Assembly (NCBI GenBank): GCA_014730295.1
Contig: WJIN01000126.1
Span: 1-6,742 of the forward strand
DNA length: 6,742 nucleotides
Source of the DNA: Promethearchaeota archaeon
GTDB lineage: Archaea; Asgardarchaeota; Lokiarchaeia; Sigynarchaeales; SOKP01
Direction of reading: 5' to 3'
This document shows positions 1 to 6,491 of this stretch, piece after piece (within the stretch, counting starts at the first letter, position 1; every line of letters starts with the position of its first letter). Position numbers and translations under genes: made by a program. The notes under the pieces are model-generated. The model ran no database searches, was not told the origin of the DNA, and saw only the letters and a program-made list of their open reading frames with translations.

Positions 1-83
1 ACGGATATATTTTCTGGGTACTTTATCTGGACTACAAGACCCTTATCTTCCGTCCATTTTGTAATAATAAATCCTTTTGGCAT
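1..83 (-). CDS. N-terminal fragment of an unidentified protein (27 codons; rest lies outside the window)
   Basis: I do not recognise this gene with confidence. An ATG (complement of 81-83) opens a frame that runs off the window edge and begins MPKGFIITKWTEDKG, followed by LVVQIKYPENIS. The start is supported by a purine-rich GGAAAG six bases upstream. The pattern, a hydrophobic strand, a Trp, a charged turn ending in Gly, a second strand and then Tyr-Pro-Glu, looks like the opening beta-hairpin of a small soluble alpha/beta domain. No signal peptide or membrane helix is visible in these residues, so the protein is probably cytoplasmic. It begins 78 bp after the stop of gene A on the same strand, so it could be read through from gene A or use its own weak TATA-like element near 139-146. 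I have a faint impression of similar starts in Asgard hypothetical proteins, but this is not evidence of function. Confidence 0.75.
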   Translation of the reverse strand, partial: MPKGFIITKWTEDKGLVVQIKYPENIS

Positions 84-89
84 TTTTTA

Positions 90-95
90 CTTTCC
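90..95 (-). promoter_or_regulatory. Ribosome binding site for the gene starting at 83
   Basis: GGAAAG on the minus strand lies six bases before the ATG, within an otherwise A-rich leader. It is a partial Shine-Dalgarno match and supports the ATG at 81-83 as the start. Confidence 0.45.
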
Positions 96-138
96 TTTTT
101 TTTGTTTTGATTTTAATTTGTATCTTATTTGAATTTTA

Positions 139-152
139 TCTTTAAATTTGGC
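139..152 (-). promoter_or_regulatory. Possible archaeal promoter (BRE plus TATA) for the gene starting at 83
   Basis: The minus strand reads GCCAAA then TTTAAAGA, resembling a BRE followed by a TATA box, about 58 bases upstream of the ATG. That distance would leave a short leader of about 30 bases. It sits just past the stop of gene A, which has no T-rich terminator-like tract behind it, so read-through from gene A is an equal alternative. In AT-rich DNA such matches arise easily. Confidence 0.3.
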
Positions 153-161
153 TTATTATTG

Positions 162-3100
162 TTATTTTGTTAATGAGTCTTTCTGGAAAATCTCAGACTC
201 GGATTGAGGAGTTTTCAATAATTCAGTTTTATCTTGATAAATATTATTTATTTTTTCTTGATGACTATTAAGTGTTATTGTTTTGGAGCTTTTGTTCTTC
301 TTTATCTTTTTACGCAATTTTCGTATTTTCCGAACTGTTGGAGGGTATTTAAAATAGAGCTGATAGGCACCGATCCCGACAACAAGTCCGACTAAACCTA
401 TTGTCAATCCAATTACTAAAGGATCTAAATTAATTGGGTCACGAATGAAATTATAACTTACCAAAAGAGAAACATTATCGATATAAATTTGATTAGTTTC
501 ATTGTAAATAAAATCATTTGCAATATAAATTTCAAGTGAAAGGTTATTTTTTTGTCCTTTTAATAATAGTGAACGTATATCAAAACCTCCTGATTTTGCT
601 TCTTGAAATGATGAGTTAATATCGCTTAACTCCACTGTTTCAATATATGGATTTCCGTTTATAAGCGCCCTGATTTCTGAGAAAGGAGACAGAGATGTAG
701 GCCACGAGTTTTCTATTTTATGTTGAAAATTTAGGGTGGTATCTTTTAATTCTATATTTTCTGGTAATTCTTCCAAAATCTGGTTCAACGAAATTGTTGT
801 AAATTTTTGTATTTTCCTCTGATACTCTATTGATAAATTGCATTCTTTGAAAATTAAGTAATTCCAATGATCACTATCACCTCCGGATCCTGCTTTATTA
901 TCTTCACAATAGATATCCATTCCTAAAATTATTGTAAAATTATGATTATCATATGATAACACTGATTCAAGCGCATTTATCAAATAAGATTGACTCTTAG
1001 ATTTTAATAGACCATCGGTAATATTTAATATTGGATCAAATCCGGGTTCATCTAATCCAAGGTTCTCAGATCTATTTTCAGCAATTCTGTATGCATAATT
1101 GTTATTGAAATCAATTATATCCACATAAAAAAGAACCCAGTCTCCTATTTCAGTTCCCAAATCAAGATCTACGGTATCATTAATGGCATCCACATTTGGA
1201 TCAACACTGGCATTAACCAATACTTCTAAATCGACCGAGGTTATTTTATATTGGGACATATCATCCAAAATACTAATGTTTTTTTTGAAATGTACACTTG
1301 GATAGTTCCTAATCTGTCCTGAAGCAGGACTCTCATCTAAAGTATGCCAAACATAACATCCAAAATTATTAATTTCGGTAAAATCAGGAGGTAAGTAATT
1401 GGAATTATTTAATATTTTCCATCCTTCAGATAATGCAGTTTGATTAGGAATTCCGGCAGATAGAATTAAATTTTTTTTTTCTCCTAATAGTTCAAATTTA
1501 GCGCTACTATTCGTAATCGAATTATTAAAAATAGATCCATCTCCTCTGTCACCGATTGTAAAATTCCAAAAAGCATTTGTTTGAAAATCAGGATTTTTTA
1601 TCAATTCTTTATTTCGAATATTAGATAGAGAAATTTGGTTTCTTTGTTGATAAGAATTTATTTGATAATTAGATAAGCTATTAAAAAGAATATGGGTAAA
1701 AAATGAAAAAAGAACTATCATTATTAATACTAAGGAAATTAGATTCTTATTATTCTGATTTCGTTTCTTGATTATATTTTTCCTATTGCTAAAGTCCATC
1801 TCTTTAATGTTCTTCCCTTTTTTGAGTTTCCTTCGAACTTTTCTTAGCTTCCGTATCTTTTTAGGATATTTAAAATATTTTTGGTAAGCAATAAAAGTAG
1901 AAGTTAGAGCGATTATACCAATTATCAAACCAACAATTATAGGGGTCCAATTAAAACCCCTTATTCTCAAATCTAAATTCAGATAAACATTATCGATTGA
2001 TATTCTATATGTTTCGTTTAATTCAAATGAGTCTTTTATTATGATTTCTATTGATACATTAATATTTACATTTTTTTCAATATAACCTAGAATATTGAAA
2101 TTGATTGTTCCTTGAAAATCTGTTTGAAAGTTCGATATCTTGATAATTCCTTGTGGAAACAATTTATTGTTAATATAAAAGCGGATTTCAGTCAGAGGGG
2201 CTATTTCGGGCCAGCTATTATTAATTTTATACTCATAAGAGAAAATTGCGTTATTGATTATAATATCATTTCCAGTAATTTTAGGTGCCTCTTGATTCCA
2301 AGACACTGTTGTATATTCATCAATTTTTTTCTGAAAAGATAATGATAAATTAAAAGTTTTGATATACAAATTCTCATAATTATCTATATCATCTCCATCA
2401 TTATTATCTTCAGAATATATATCAATACCTAATGTAATTGTAAAATTAGAATGATCGGGATCCCTCTGAAAAGCTTTATTTAAAGCGTCTATAATAACAC
2501 TTTGATTGAATGTGAATAAATATGAATCTTCTATTTTTGATCCATTAATACTATTAAATCCCAAATCTCTTGTCTTATTTCTTGCTACATAATAAGGTTC
2601 TTGATAGTAAATATCCGAAATTAGAGCATAAAAGATAACATAATCACCTGTTCCTAAACGATCCCAATCAGTATCATTTGGAGTATCAACATTTTGATTA
2701 ACACTTGCATTAAAAATTATTTCTAAATTAACTGATGTGATTTCATAATCTAACATATTTAAATTTGTACTAACATTCTTCCTAAAATGTACGCTTGGAA
2801 ATTGATCTGGACGATCATCCCATAAATGGCTTACATGGATACCTTCAGTATCTATATTCGCTGTATCAGGATATCCAAATATCTCATTCTGGTACTTTTT
2901 CCAACCCATTGATTTTGCAGAATTATTAATTATCCCTTCTATTGGAGTTATCGTTCCTGAGTTTCCTAAAATGTTGAAATTTGCTGTTCCATTTGAAATT
3001 TCAGCATTCAAATCTGTGTTATCTCCTTCTGATCCGTATTGGTAATACCAATTTGAACTAGAATCGAAGGTGGGATTTGATAACCATAATTGGGAATCGC

Positions 3101-3182
3101 CATTTACATCAACATGAAACGCTAAAAATCCAAAAATAAAGAATAATGCAAAAAATCCAATTATAAATTTTCTATTTCTCAC
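162..3182 (-). CDS. Gene A: large surface membrane protein made of two fused copies of a TM-ectodomain-TM-basic-tail module
   Basis: I do not recognise a named family. Numbered from the GTG at 3182 (1006 aa), a signal-anchor helix spans residues 6-24. Ectodomain 1 runs 27-412, a membrane helix 413-433, a Lys/Arg-rich cytoplasmic loop 434-480, a helix 481-500, ectodomain 2 501-919, a helix 920-941, and a basic then polar tail runs to 1006. The halves are homologous: both have an NPxF...W opening, the 'GD-aromatic-V-x-F-Y' strand, NFTIxLGxDIY followed by an acidic loop, a ySWP...EIR segment, I-x-IDNV-x-L, then YFKYP plus a basic helix. Each ectodomain is predicted to hold two beta-sandwich domains, the second ending in IDNV. 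By hand count the ectodomains hold 30 N-x-S/T sequons and the cytoplasmic parts one. The only three cysteines (609, 759, 781) lie in ectodomain 2. The upstream paralogue is gene B. A TTG six bases earlier is in frame, but GGAG is eight bases from the GTG and only two from the TTG. A surface binding or envelope role is inferred; no catalytic motif is seen. Confidence 0.93.
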   Translation of the reverse strand: MRNRKFIIGFFALFFIFGFLAFHVDVNGDSQLWLSNPTFDSSSNWYYQYGSEGDNTDLNAEISNGTANFNILGNSGTITPIEGIINNSAKSMGWKKYQNEIFGYPDTANIDTEGIHVSHLWDDRPDQFPSVHFRKNVSTNLNMLDYEITSVNLEIIFNASVNQNVDTPNDTDWDRLGTGDYVIFYALISDIYYQEPYYVARNKTRDLGFNSINGSKIEDSYLFTFNQSVIIDALNKAFQRDPDHSNFTITLGIDIYSEDNNDGDDIDNYENLYIKTFNLSLSFQKKIDEYTTVSWNQEAPKITGNDIIINNAIFSYEYKINNSWPEIAPLTEIRFYINNKLFPQGIIKISNFQTDFQGTINFNILGYIEKNVNINVSIEIIIKDSFELNETYRISIDNVYLNLDLRIRGFNWTPIIVGLIIGIIALTSTFIAYQKYFKYPKKIRKLRKVRRKLKKGKNIKEMDFSNRKNIIKKRNQNNKNLISLVLIMIVLFSFFTHILFNSLSNYQINSYQQRNQISLSNIRNKELIKNPDFQTNAFWNFTIGDRGDGSIFNNSITNSSAKFELLGEKKNLILSAGIPNQTALSEGWKILNNSNYLPPDFTEINNFGCYVWHTLDESPASGQIRNYPSVHFKKNISILDDMSQYKITSVDLEVLVNASVDPNVDAINDTVDLDLGTEIGDWVLFYVDIIDFNNNYAYRIAENRSENLGLDEPGFDPILNITDGLLKSKSQSYLINALESVLSYDNHNFTIILGMDIYCEDNKAGSGGDSDHWNYLIFKECNLSIEYQRKIQKFTTISLNQILEELPENIELKDTTLNFQHKIENSWPTSLSPFSEIRALINGNPYIETVELSDINSSFQEAKSGGFDIRSLLLKGQKNNLSLEIYIANDFIYNETNQIYIDNVSLLVSYNFIRDPINLDPLVIGLTIGLVGLVVGIGAYQLYFKYPPTVRKIRKLRKKIKKNKSSKTITLNSHQEKINNIYQDKTELLKTPQSESEIFQKDSLTK
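288..1604 (-). repeat. Module A2 (second copy in gene A)
   Basis: Protein-level repeat covering about residues 527-965 of gene A. It runs from NPDF through two predicted beta-sandwich domains, membrane helix 4 and the basic helix YFKYPPTVRKIRKLRKK. It matches B2 best: both share the LGEK...GIPN-x-T...GW stretch, GCY near 608-610, YCED and KECN. It matches A1 less closely. Confidence 0.85.
1809..3092 (-). repeat. Module A1 (first copy in gene A)
   Basis: Protein-level repeat covering about residues 31-458 of gene A, opening with NPTF and ending in YFKYPKKIRKLRKVRRKLKK. It has no cysteine. The three positions that are Cys in A2 and B2 read Ile (GIHVSH), Ser (YSED) and Phe (KTFN) here. Its acidic loop (residues 257-269) is the richest in Asp/Asn of the four copies. 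Confidence 0.85.
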
Positions 3183-3190
3183 GAACAAAA

Positions 3191-3194
3191 CTCC
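3191..3194 (-). promoter_or_regulatory. Ribosome binding site that decides the start of gene A
   Basis: GGAG on the minus strand lies eight bases before the GTG at 3180-3182 and two bases before the in-frame TTG at 3186-3188. The normal spacing favours the GTG. However, the TTG aligns with the TTG start of gene B when the RN codons of both proteins are aligned, so the TTG remains possible. The difference is two residues. Confidence 0.55.
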
Positions 3195-3240
3195 ACAATT
3201 TTCTGATTAAAATGGATCATTAAACATGAAATTTTATAGT

Positions 3241-3262
3241 AATTCACTAATTTAAATCTATA
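3241..3262 (-). promoter_or_regulatory. Promoter block of gene A, shared with gene B
   Basis: On the minus strand the core AGATTTAAATTAGTGAATT contains a TATA-like TTTAAATT (3256 to 3249), about 65 bases before the start. It matches the block before gene B (6541-6562) at 19 of 22 positions. A further stretch nearer the start, TAATCA-R-AAAAT (within 3197-3209), also matches gene B. The shared position and sequence support a duplicated promoter and leader. An alternative TATA lies further upstream at 3302-3309. Confidence 0.5.
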
Positions 3263-3301
3263 AGAATTTCTTGGAATAATGATAGAGAAATTTAAGAATT
3301 C

Positions 3302-3316
3302 TATTTAAAGGTTTTT
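3302..3316 (-). promoter_or_regulatory. Second possible TATA/BRE for gene A
   Basis: The minus strand reads AAAACC followed by TTTAAATA (3309 to 3302), a good-looking BRE/TATA pair by archaeal rules, about 120 bases upstream of the gene A start. It would give a leader of roughly 90 bases. It may be the main promoter, an additional one, or chance in AT-rich DNA. Confidence 0.35.
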
Positions 3317-3322
3317 CTTGCC

Positions 3323-3338
3323 TTTACATAACTGTAAA
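3323..3338. promoter_or_regulatory. Inverted repeat, possible regulator site upstream of gene A
   Basis: TTTACA-TAAC-TGTAAA is a perfect 6-bp inverted repeat with a four-base spacer. It lies 13 bases upstream of the TATA-like element at 3302-3309. Dyads in this position commonly bind dimeric archaeal regulators. No protein partner is known from this window. Confidence 0.3.
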
Positions 3339-3372
3339 TTTGTGTTATTTATTAATTAGAACACTTGATTGG

Positions 3373-3378
3373 AAAAAT
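3373..3378 (-). terminator. Weak oligo-T tract just after gene B
   Basis: The minus strand reads A then five T directly after the TAA of gene B. Archaeal termination can use short U-runs without a hairpin, but this one is short and the surrounding gap has no stronger tract. Read-through into gene A cannot be excluded. Confidence 0.2.
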
Positions 3379-6300
3379 TTACTTATTAAAGCTCTTATCT
3401 TGTACGCTTTCTTCACTCTCGGAAGGAATGACCCGCTTCTTTTTCGAACTTATGAGAGAGACTGAACTCTTTCTTTCTGATATTTGAAGCGCCTTTACTT
3501 TTTTATTCTTTCTTATTTTTTTTTTTAATTTGCGAATTTTTCGTACAGTTGGAGGATATTTGAAATATAACTGATACGCTCCAATTCCGATCAAAAGTCC
3601 CATAAATCCAATTCCCAAACCCACTGCTAAGGGTAATAAATTAGATGAACTTTCAATATAACGATAGCTTATCAAGAGATCAACTTGTTGAATTGAAAGG
3701 GTTATATTTTGATCATACCTAAAGGTATTTCCCATAAAAATCTCAATTGTGAAATATATGGTTTTGTTTTTCACGATATATGATTTGGCATTAAATTGAA
3801 GAGTTTGAATTGTTGAATTGAAATCTTTTAATAAAATTGTTTTTGGAAGGGTATTATTATTAATAGATATTCTCATCTCTGAAAACTGAGAAAGATCTTC
3901 GGGCCAGGAACCATTCATAAAATATTTGAGGTTTATTTTACCATCCAATATCTCTACATTACCTGCAGGGATTTTATCGGTGATTTGGTTCAGTGAAATT
4001 GAAGAATATTTCGGGATTAATTTTTGATAAGTAAATGAGAAGTTGCATTCTTTTATATAAATATCTTTGAAATAATCTTCATCGGTACTCTCATCATCCT
4101 CACAATAGAATTCCATACCTAATGTTAATGTAAAATTATGATTATCACTTTTAAGAACTTGAGTTAAATAGAAGATGAAATCCTCCATTTTTTCCGGTTC
4201 AAAAACCGTATCTGAAATACTATCCCATAGTCCTGCTGTATCATTACCCAACCCCCGAGGGATATATTCCGCAACAGTATATTGAATATTCTTTTCTGGA
4301 GTAGAAAGAATTGCATAAAAAGTGACAAAATCTCCAATATCAAATGCATCGCTATCACCAGATTCATCAGCAGAAATTTCCAATCCTCCTCCATTCCCAG
4401 TACTGCTCCACTCCCCGGGAGAGGCTCTAACAGTTGCATTTACTTTAACTTTAAAACTAGCATTAGTTATTACATATTTTGACATATCTTCTGGAATGTA
4501 TACATTTTTATCCCATTGAATTGCGGCATTTTGACGTGCATTGACCTCAAACGGGTCACCTCCATGCTCTTCCCACTTATGAGACGCATAGCAGCCAGAC
4601 TCATTAATCTCATAGCCTAGAGTTGGTTTCACAACTATCCGCGAATTTGTGGTGGTATACCATCCGTTTGAGGTTTCTGTATTATTTGGAATACCTAAAC
4701 AGACAATAAAATCCTCTTTTTCGCCCAAAACATAAAAATCAGCATTTCCATTTCTAATAGTTGTAGTTAAAGTATTATTTTCTCCAATTAAACCATAGCT
4801 TTCAAACCAACTATCTTGACTTGAAAAATTGTTATTATTAAGCCATTGTTGAGTTATAATCTCAGAGGAGAGATTAATTTGAGTATCATTAACATAATTT
4901 GTTTCAAATATATTATCATCAATAATTAGCGAGAAAGGTCCAAAAAGAATGATTATGATAGTAAATATAATCACACGAGGCTTTTTTGTTCTAAAATTTT
5001 CCTTAATTTTGTTGATATTACTCTCTTCTTCTAAATTGAGAATATCTATTCTTTTAGAATATTTTGATTGTCCAATCTTTAACCTATTATGAATGGAATT
5101 AATTTTTTTGATTTTTTTATTCTTTTTGATTTTCTTTCTTATTTTCCTTAATTTCCTCTGTATTGGTGAATATTTAAAATATAAATTATAGGAAACAAAA
5201 GCTCCAATTAAACTTAACATCATGAAGGACATAGTAATTATTAAGGGGCCCCAATTTTGGGATAAATCTTCAATATCTATATATAGATATACATTATCAA
5301 TGAAGATGGTCGTGGGTTGTTCTAATTGGAAATCTTCTCGAAGATTTAGTTCTATCGCTATAATGATGGGCTCATTTATTTGAAGGTAATTTTTTACATC
5401 CTCTTCATCAAATTCAAGAGTTTGATATGAACTAGTGATATCCGTTAATCGCTTAGATTCTTGTAAAAAGGTTTTATCGTTAATTTTAACTAATAATTCG
5501 GACAGTTTCGAACCCATAAGATCTGGTTTATCCATTCGATAATCAATTTTTAATCTTGCCCCGCTTATTCTGATATTGTTCCCAACTATCTCATCTCCAA
5601 TTTGTACAATATTGATTTTAGTGAATTGGTTAATATTTTTTTCATATTTTATTGATAAAGTCAGATTTTTCATATAGATGTCAGTAAAATGGTCCCTATC
5701 TTGTGGATTATAATTATCTTCGCACCATAGTAAAAATCCTATAACCATTGTAAAATTTCGGGAATTAAATTTTAAAACTTCTTCTAAATAGAATTTCAAT
5801 GTTTCTTCATTTAGGGGGATCAATATTGTATCATTTAGTTCTGTTATTGGTCCAGAATCACATCCCAATTCTTTTGTTTGAAAGGAAGTTAATTCAAATT
5901 CTCGATTCTTCTTAGGATCAGAAATTTTTACGAAAAATCTAATATAATCCCCATTACCCATGTCAAGAATTTCAGAGGTATCATTTATGCAATCTAAACC
6001 ACCTCCATTAGCATCTTCAGCTACAACGGTTGCATTAATCAAAGTTTCAAATGAAGCTTGGGTGATTTCATAGTCTGACATATTGACATCCATAGTGAAA
6101 TTTTTTTCCCATTGAATTTTAAGTAATTGAGGTTCAAAATCATCCCACGTATGGCTTGCCCACCAACCATCATCATCACTTCTAAAATCATCTGGTTGAG
6201 TCATACCTTCTTCATTTGAAACATTTAACCATCCAACTCCATTTTCAAAGAAAGTCTGAGCGCCACCATCTCCTAATATCGATAATCTGGCATTTCCATT

Positions 6301-6486
6301 CTCTATAGTTCCCTCTACGTCGCTGGAGTCTCCTTGTATCTCGAAAAACCAATTTTCTGAACTATTAAAATCGGGATTTTCTAACCATGATTTTGGTTGA
6401 AAAAAAAACAAAACTAATCCAACAATAGAACCCAATAAAACCAGAGTGATTATAATTAGTGAGATATAGGTATTTCTCTTTTTCAA
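3379..6486 (-). CDS. Gene B: large surface membrane protein, two fused TM-ectodomain-TM-basic-tail modules; paralogue of gene A
   Basis: No named family is recognised. The 1035 residues carry a signal-anchor helix at 8-29, ectodomain 1 at 30-412, a helix at 413-433, a strongly basic cytoplasmic loop at 434-503 (longer than in gene A), a helix at 504-523, ectodomain 2 at 524-950, a helix at 951-971, then a basic helix and a Ser/Glu-rich end. Every conserved block of gene A is present in both halves. These include NPDF/NNNF with W, a SH-x-W motif, MS-x-Y-x-IT followed by N-A-T/S-V, GD-aromatic-x-x-F, NFT-x-x-x-G, C-E-D and YFKY plus Lys/Arg. By hand count there are 25 N-x-S/T sequons outside and none inside. 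Cysteines lie at 166, 209, 255, 596, 632, 795 and 814. The start is TTG; GGGA sits five bases before it, the frame upstream meets a stop within eight codons, and no other start precedes the first helix. It follows an SDR gene after 184 bp with its own promoter. Role unknown; surface binding or envelope function is inferred. Confidence 0.93.
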   Translation of the reverse strand: MKKRNTYISLIIITLVLLGSIVGLVLFFFQPKSWLENPDFNSSENWFFEIQGDSSDVEGTIENGNARLSILGDGGAQTFFENGVGWLNVSNEEGMTQPDDFRSDDDGWWASHTWDDFEPQLLKIQWEKNFTMDVNMSDYEITQASFETLINATVVAEDANGGGLDCINDTSEILDMGNGDYIRFFVKISDPKKNREFELTSFQTKELGCDSGPITELNDTILIPLNEETLKFYLEEVLKFNSRNFTMVIGFLLWCEDNYNPQDRDHFTDIYMKNLTLSIKYEKNINQFTKINIVQIGDEIVGNNIRISGARLKIDYRMDKPDLMGSKLSELLVKINDKTFLQESKRLTDITSSYQTLEFDEEDVKNYLQINEPIIIAIELNLREDFQLEQPTTIFIDNVYLYIDIEDLSQNWGPLIITMSFMMLSLIGAFVSYNLYFKYSPIQRKLRKIRKKIKKNKKIKKINSIHNRLKIGQSKYSKRIDILNLEEESNINKIKENFRTKKPRVIIFTIIIILFGPFSLIIDDNIFETNYVNDTQINLSSEIITQQWLNNNNFSSQDSWFESYGLIGENNTLTTTIRNGNADFYVLGEKEDFIVCLGIPNNTETSNGWYTTTNSRIVVKPTLGYEINESGCYASHKWEEHGGDPFEVNARQNAAIQWDKNVYIPEDMSKYVITNASFKVKVNATVRASPGEWSSTGNGGGLEISADESGDSDAFDIGDFVTFYAILSTPEKNIQYTVAEYIPRGLGNDTAGLWDSISDTVFEPEKMEDFIFYLTQVLKSDNHNFTLTLGMEFYCEDDESTDEDYFKDIYIKECNFSFTYQKLIPKYSSISLNQITDKIPAGNVEILDGKINLKYFMNGSWPEDLSQFSEMRISINNNTLPKTILLKDFNSTIQTLQFNAKSYIVKNKTIYFTIEIFMGNTFRYDQNITLSIQQVDLLISYRYIESSSNLLPLAVGLGIGFMGLLIGIGAYQLYFKYPPTVRKIRKLKKKIRKNKKVKALQISERKSSVSLISSKKKRVIPSESEESVQDKSFNK
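3502..4848 (-). repeat. Module B2 (second copy in gene B)
   Basis: Protein-level repeat covering about residues 547-995 of gene B. It is closest to A2, sharing LGEK...GIPNNT...GW, GCYASH (Cys 632), YCED (795), KECN (814) and an almost identical YQLYFKYPPTVRKIRKL ending. It contains an extra Gly/Ser/Asp-rich insertion around 689-714 that the other copies lack or have shorter. Confidence 0.85.
5113..6390 (-). repeat. Module B1 (first copy in gene B)
   Basis: Protein-level repeat covering about residues 33-457 of gene B, from NPDF to the helix YFKYSPIQRKLRKIRKKIKK. It keeps the CED loop (Cys 255) but has KNLT where A2 and B2 have KECN, and it has two private cysteines (166, 209). Its second beta-sandwich (about 289-405) has no N-x-S/T sequon by hand count, unlike the other three copies. 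Confidence 0.85.
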
Positions 6487-6491
6487 ATGTA

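Noticed and set aside
2112..2342. Open frame on the plus strand (76 codons)
   Set aside because: Lies antisense inside gene A, with no ribosome site or recognisable protein; a shadow of the coding strand.
3262..3272. AAGAA-T-TTCTT dyad just upstream of the shared TATA-like block of gene A
   Set aside because: Short and AT-rich, expected often by chance here, and unlike the palindrome in front of gene B.
3342..3364. GTGTT...AACAC inverted repeat as a terminator hairpin for gene B
   Set aside because: Only a 5-bp stem with a 13-base AT-rich loop and no T-run behind it on the minus strand; too weak.
4164..4519. Overlapping open frames on both strands (4164-4439 minus, 4282-4482 plus, 4322-4519 plus)
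   Set aside because: All lie inside the well-supported module B2 of gene B. They fall where the Gly/Ser/Asp-rich insertion raises G+C and removes chance stops.
162..6486. Insertion sequence, CRISPR array, tRNA/rRNA or toxin-type system
   Set aside because: No transposase motifs, terminal repeats, regularly spaced direct repeats or structured RNA were seen. The repeats are diverged protein modules, not mobile DNA.
162..6486. Bacterial S-layer or sortase-anchored protein
   Set aside because: There is no LPxTG or SLH-type motif. Four membrane helices with basic inside segments and archaeal-type promoters fit an archaeal integral membrane protein better.
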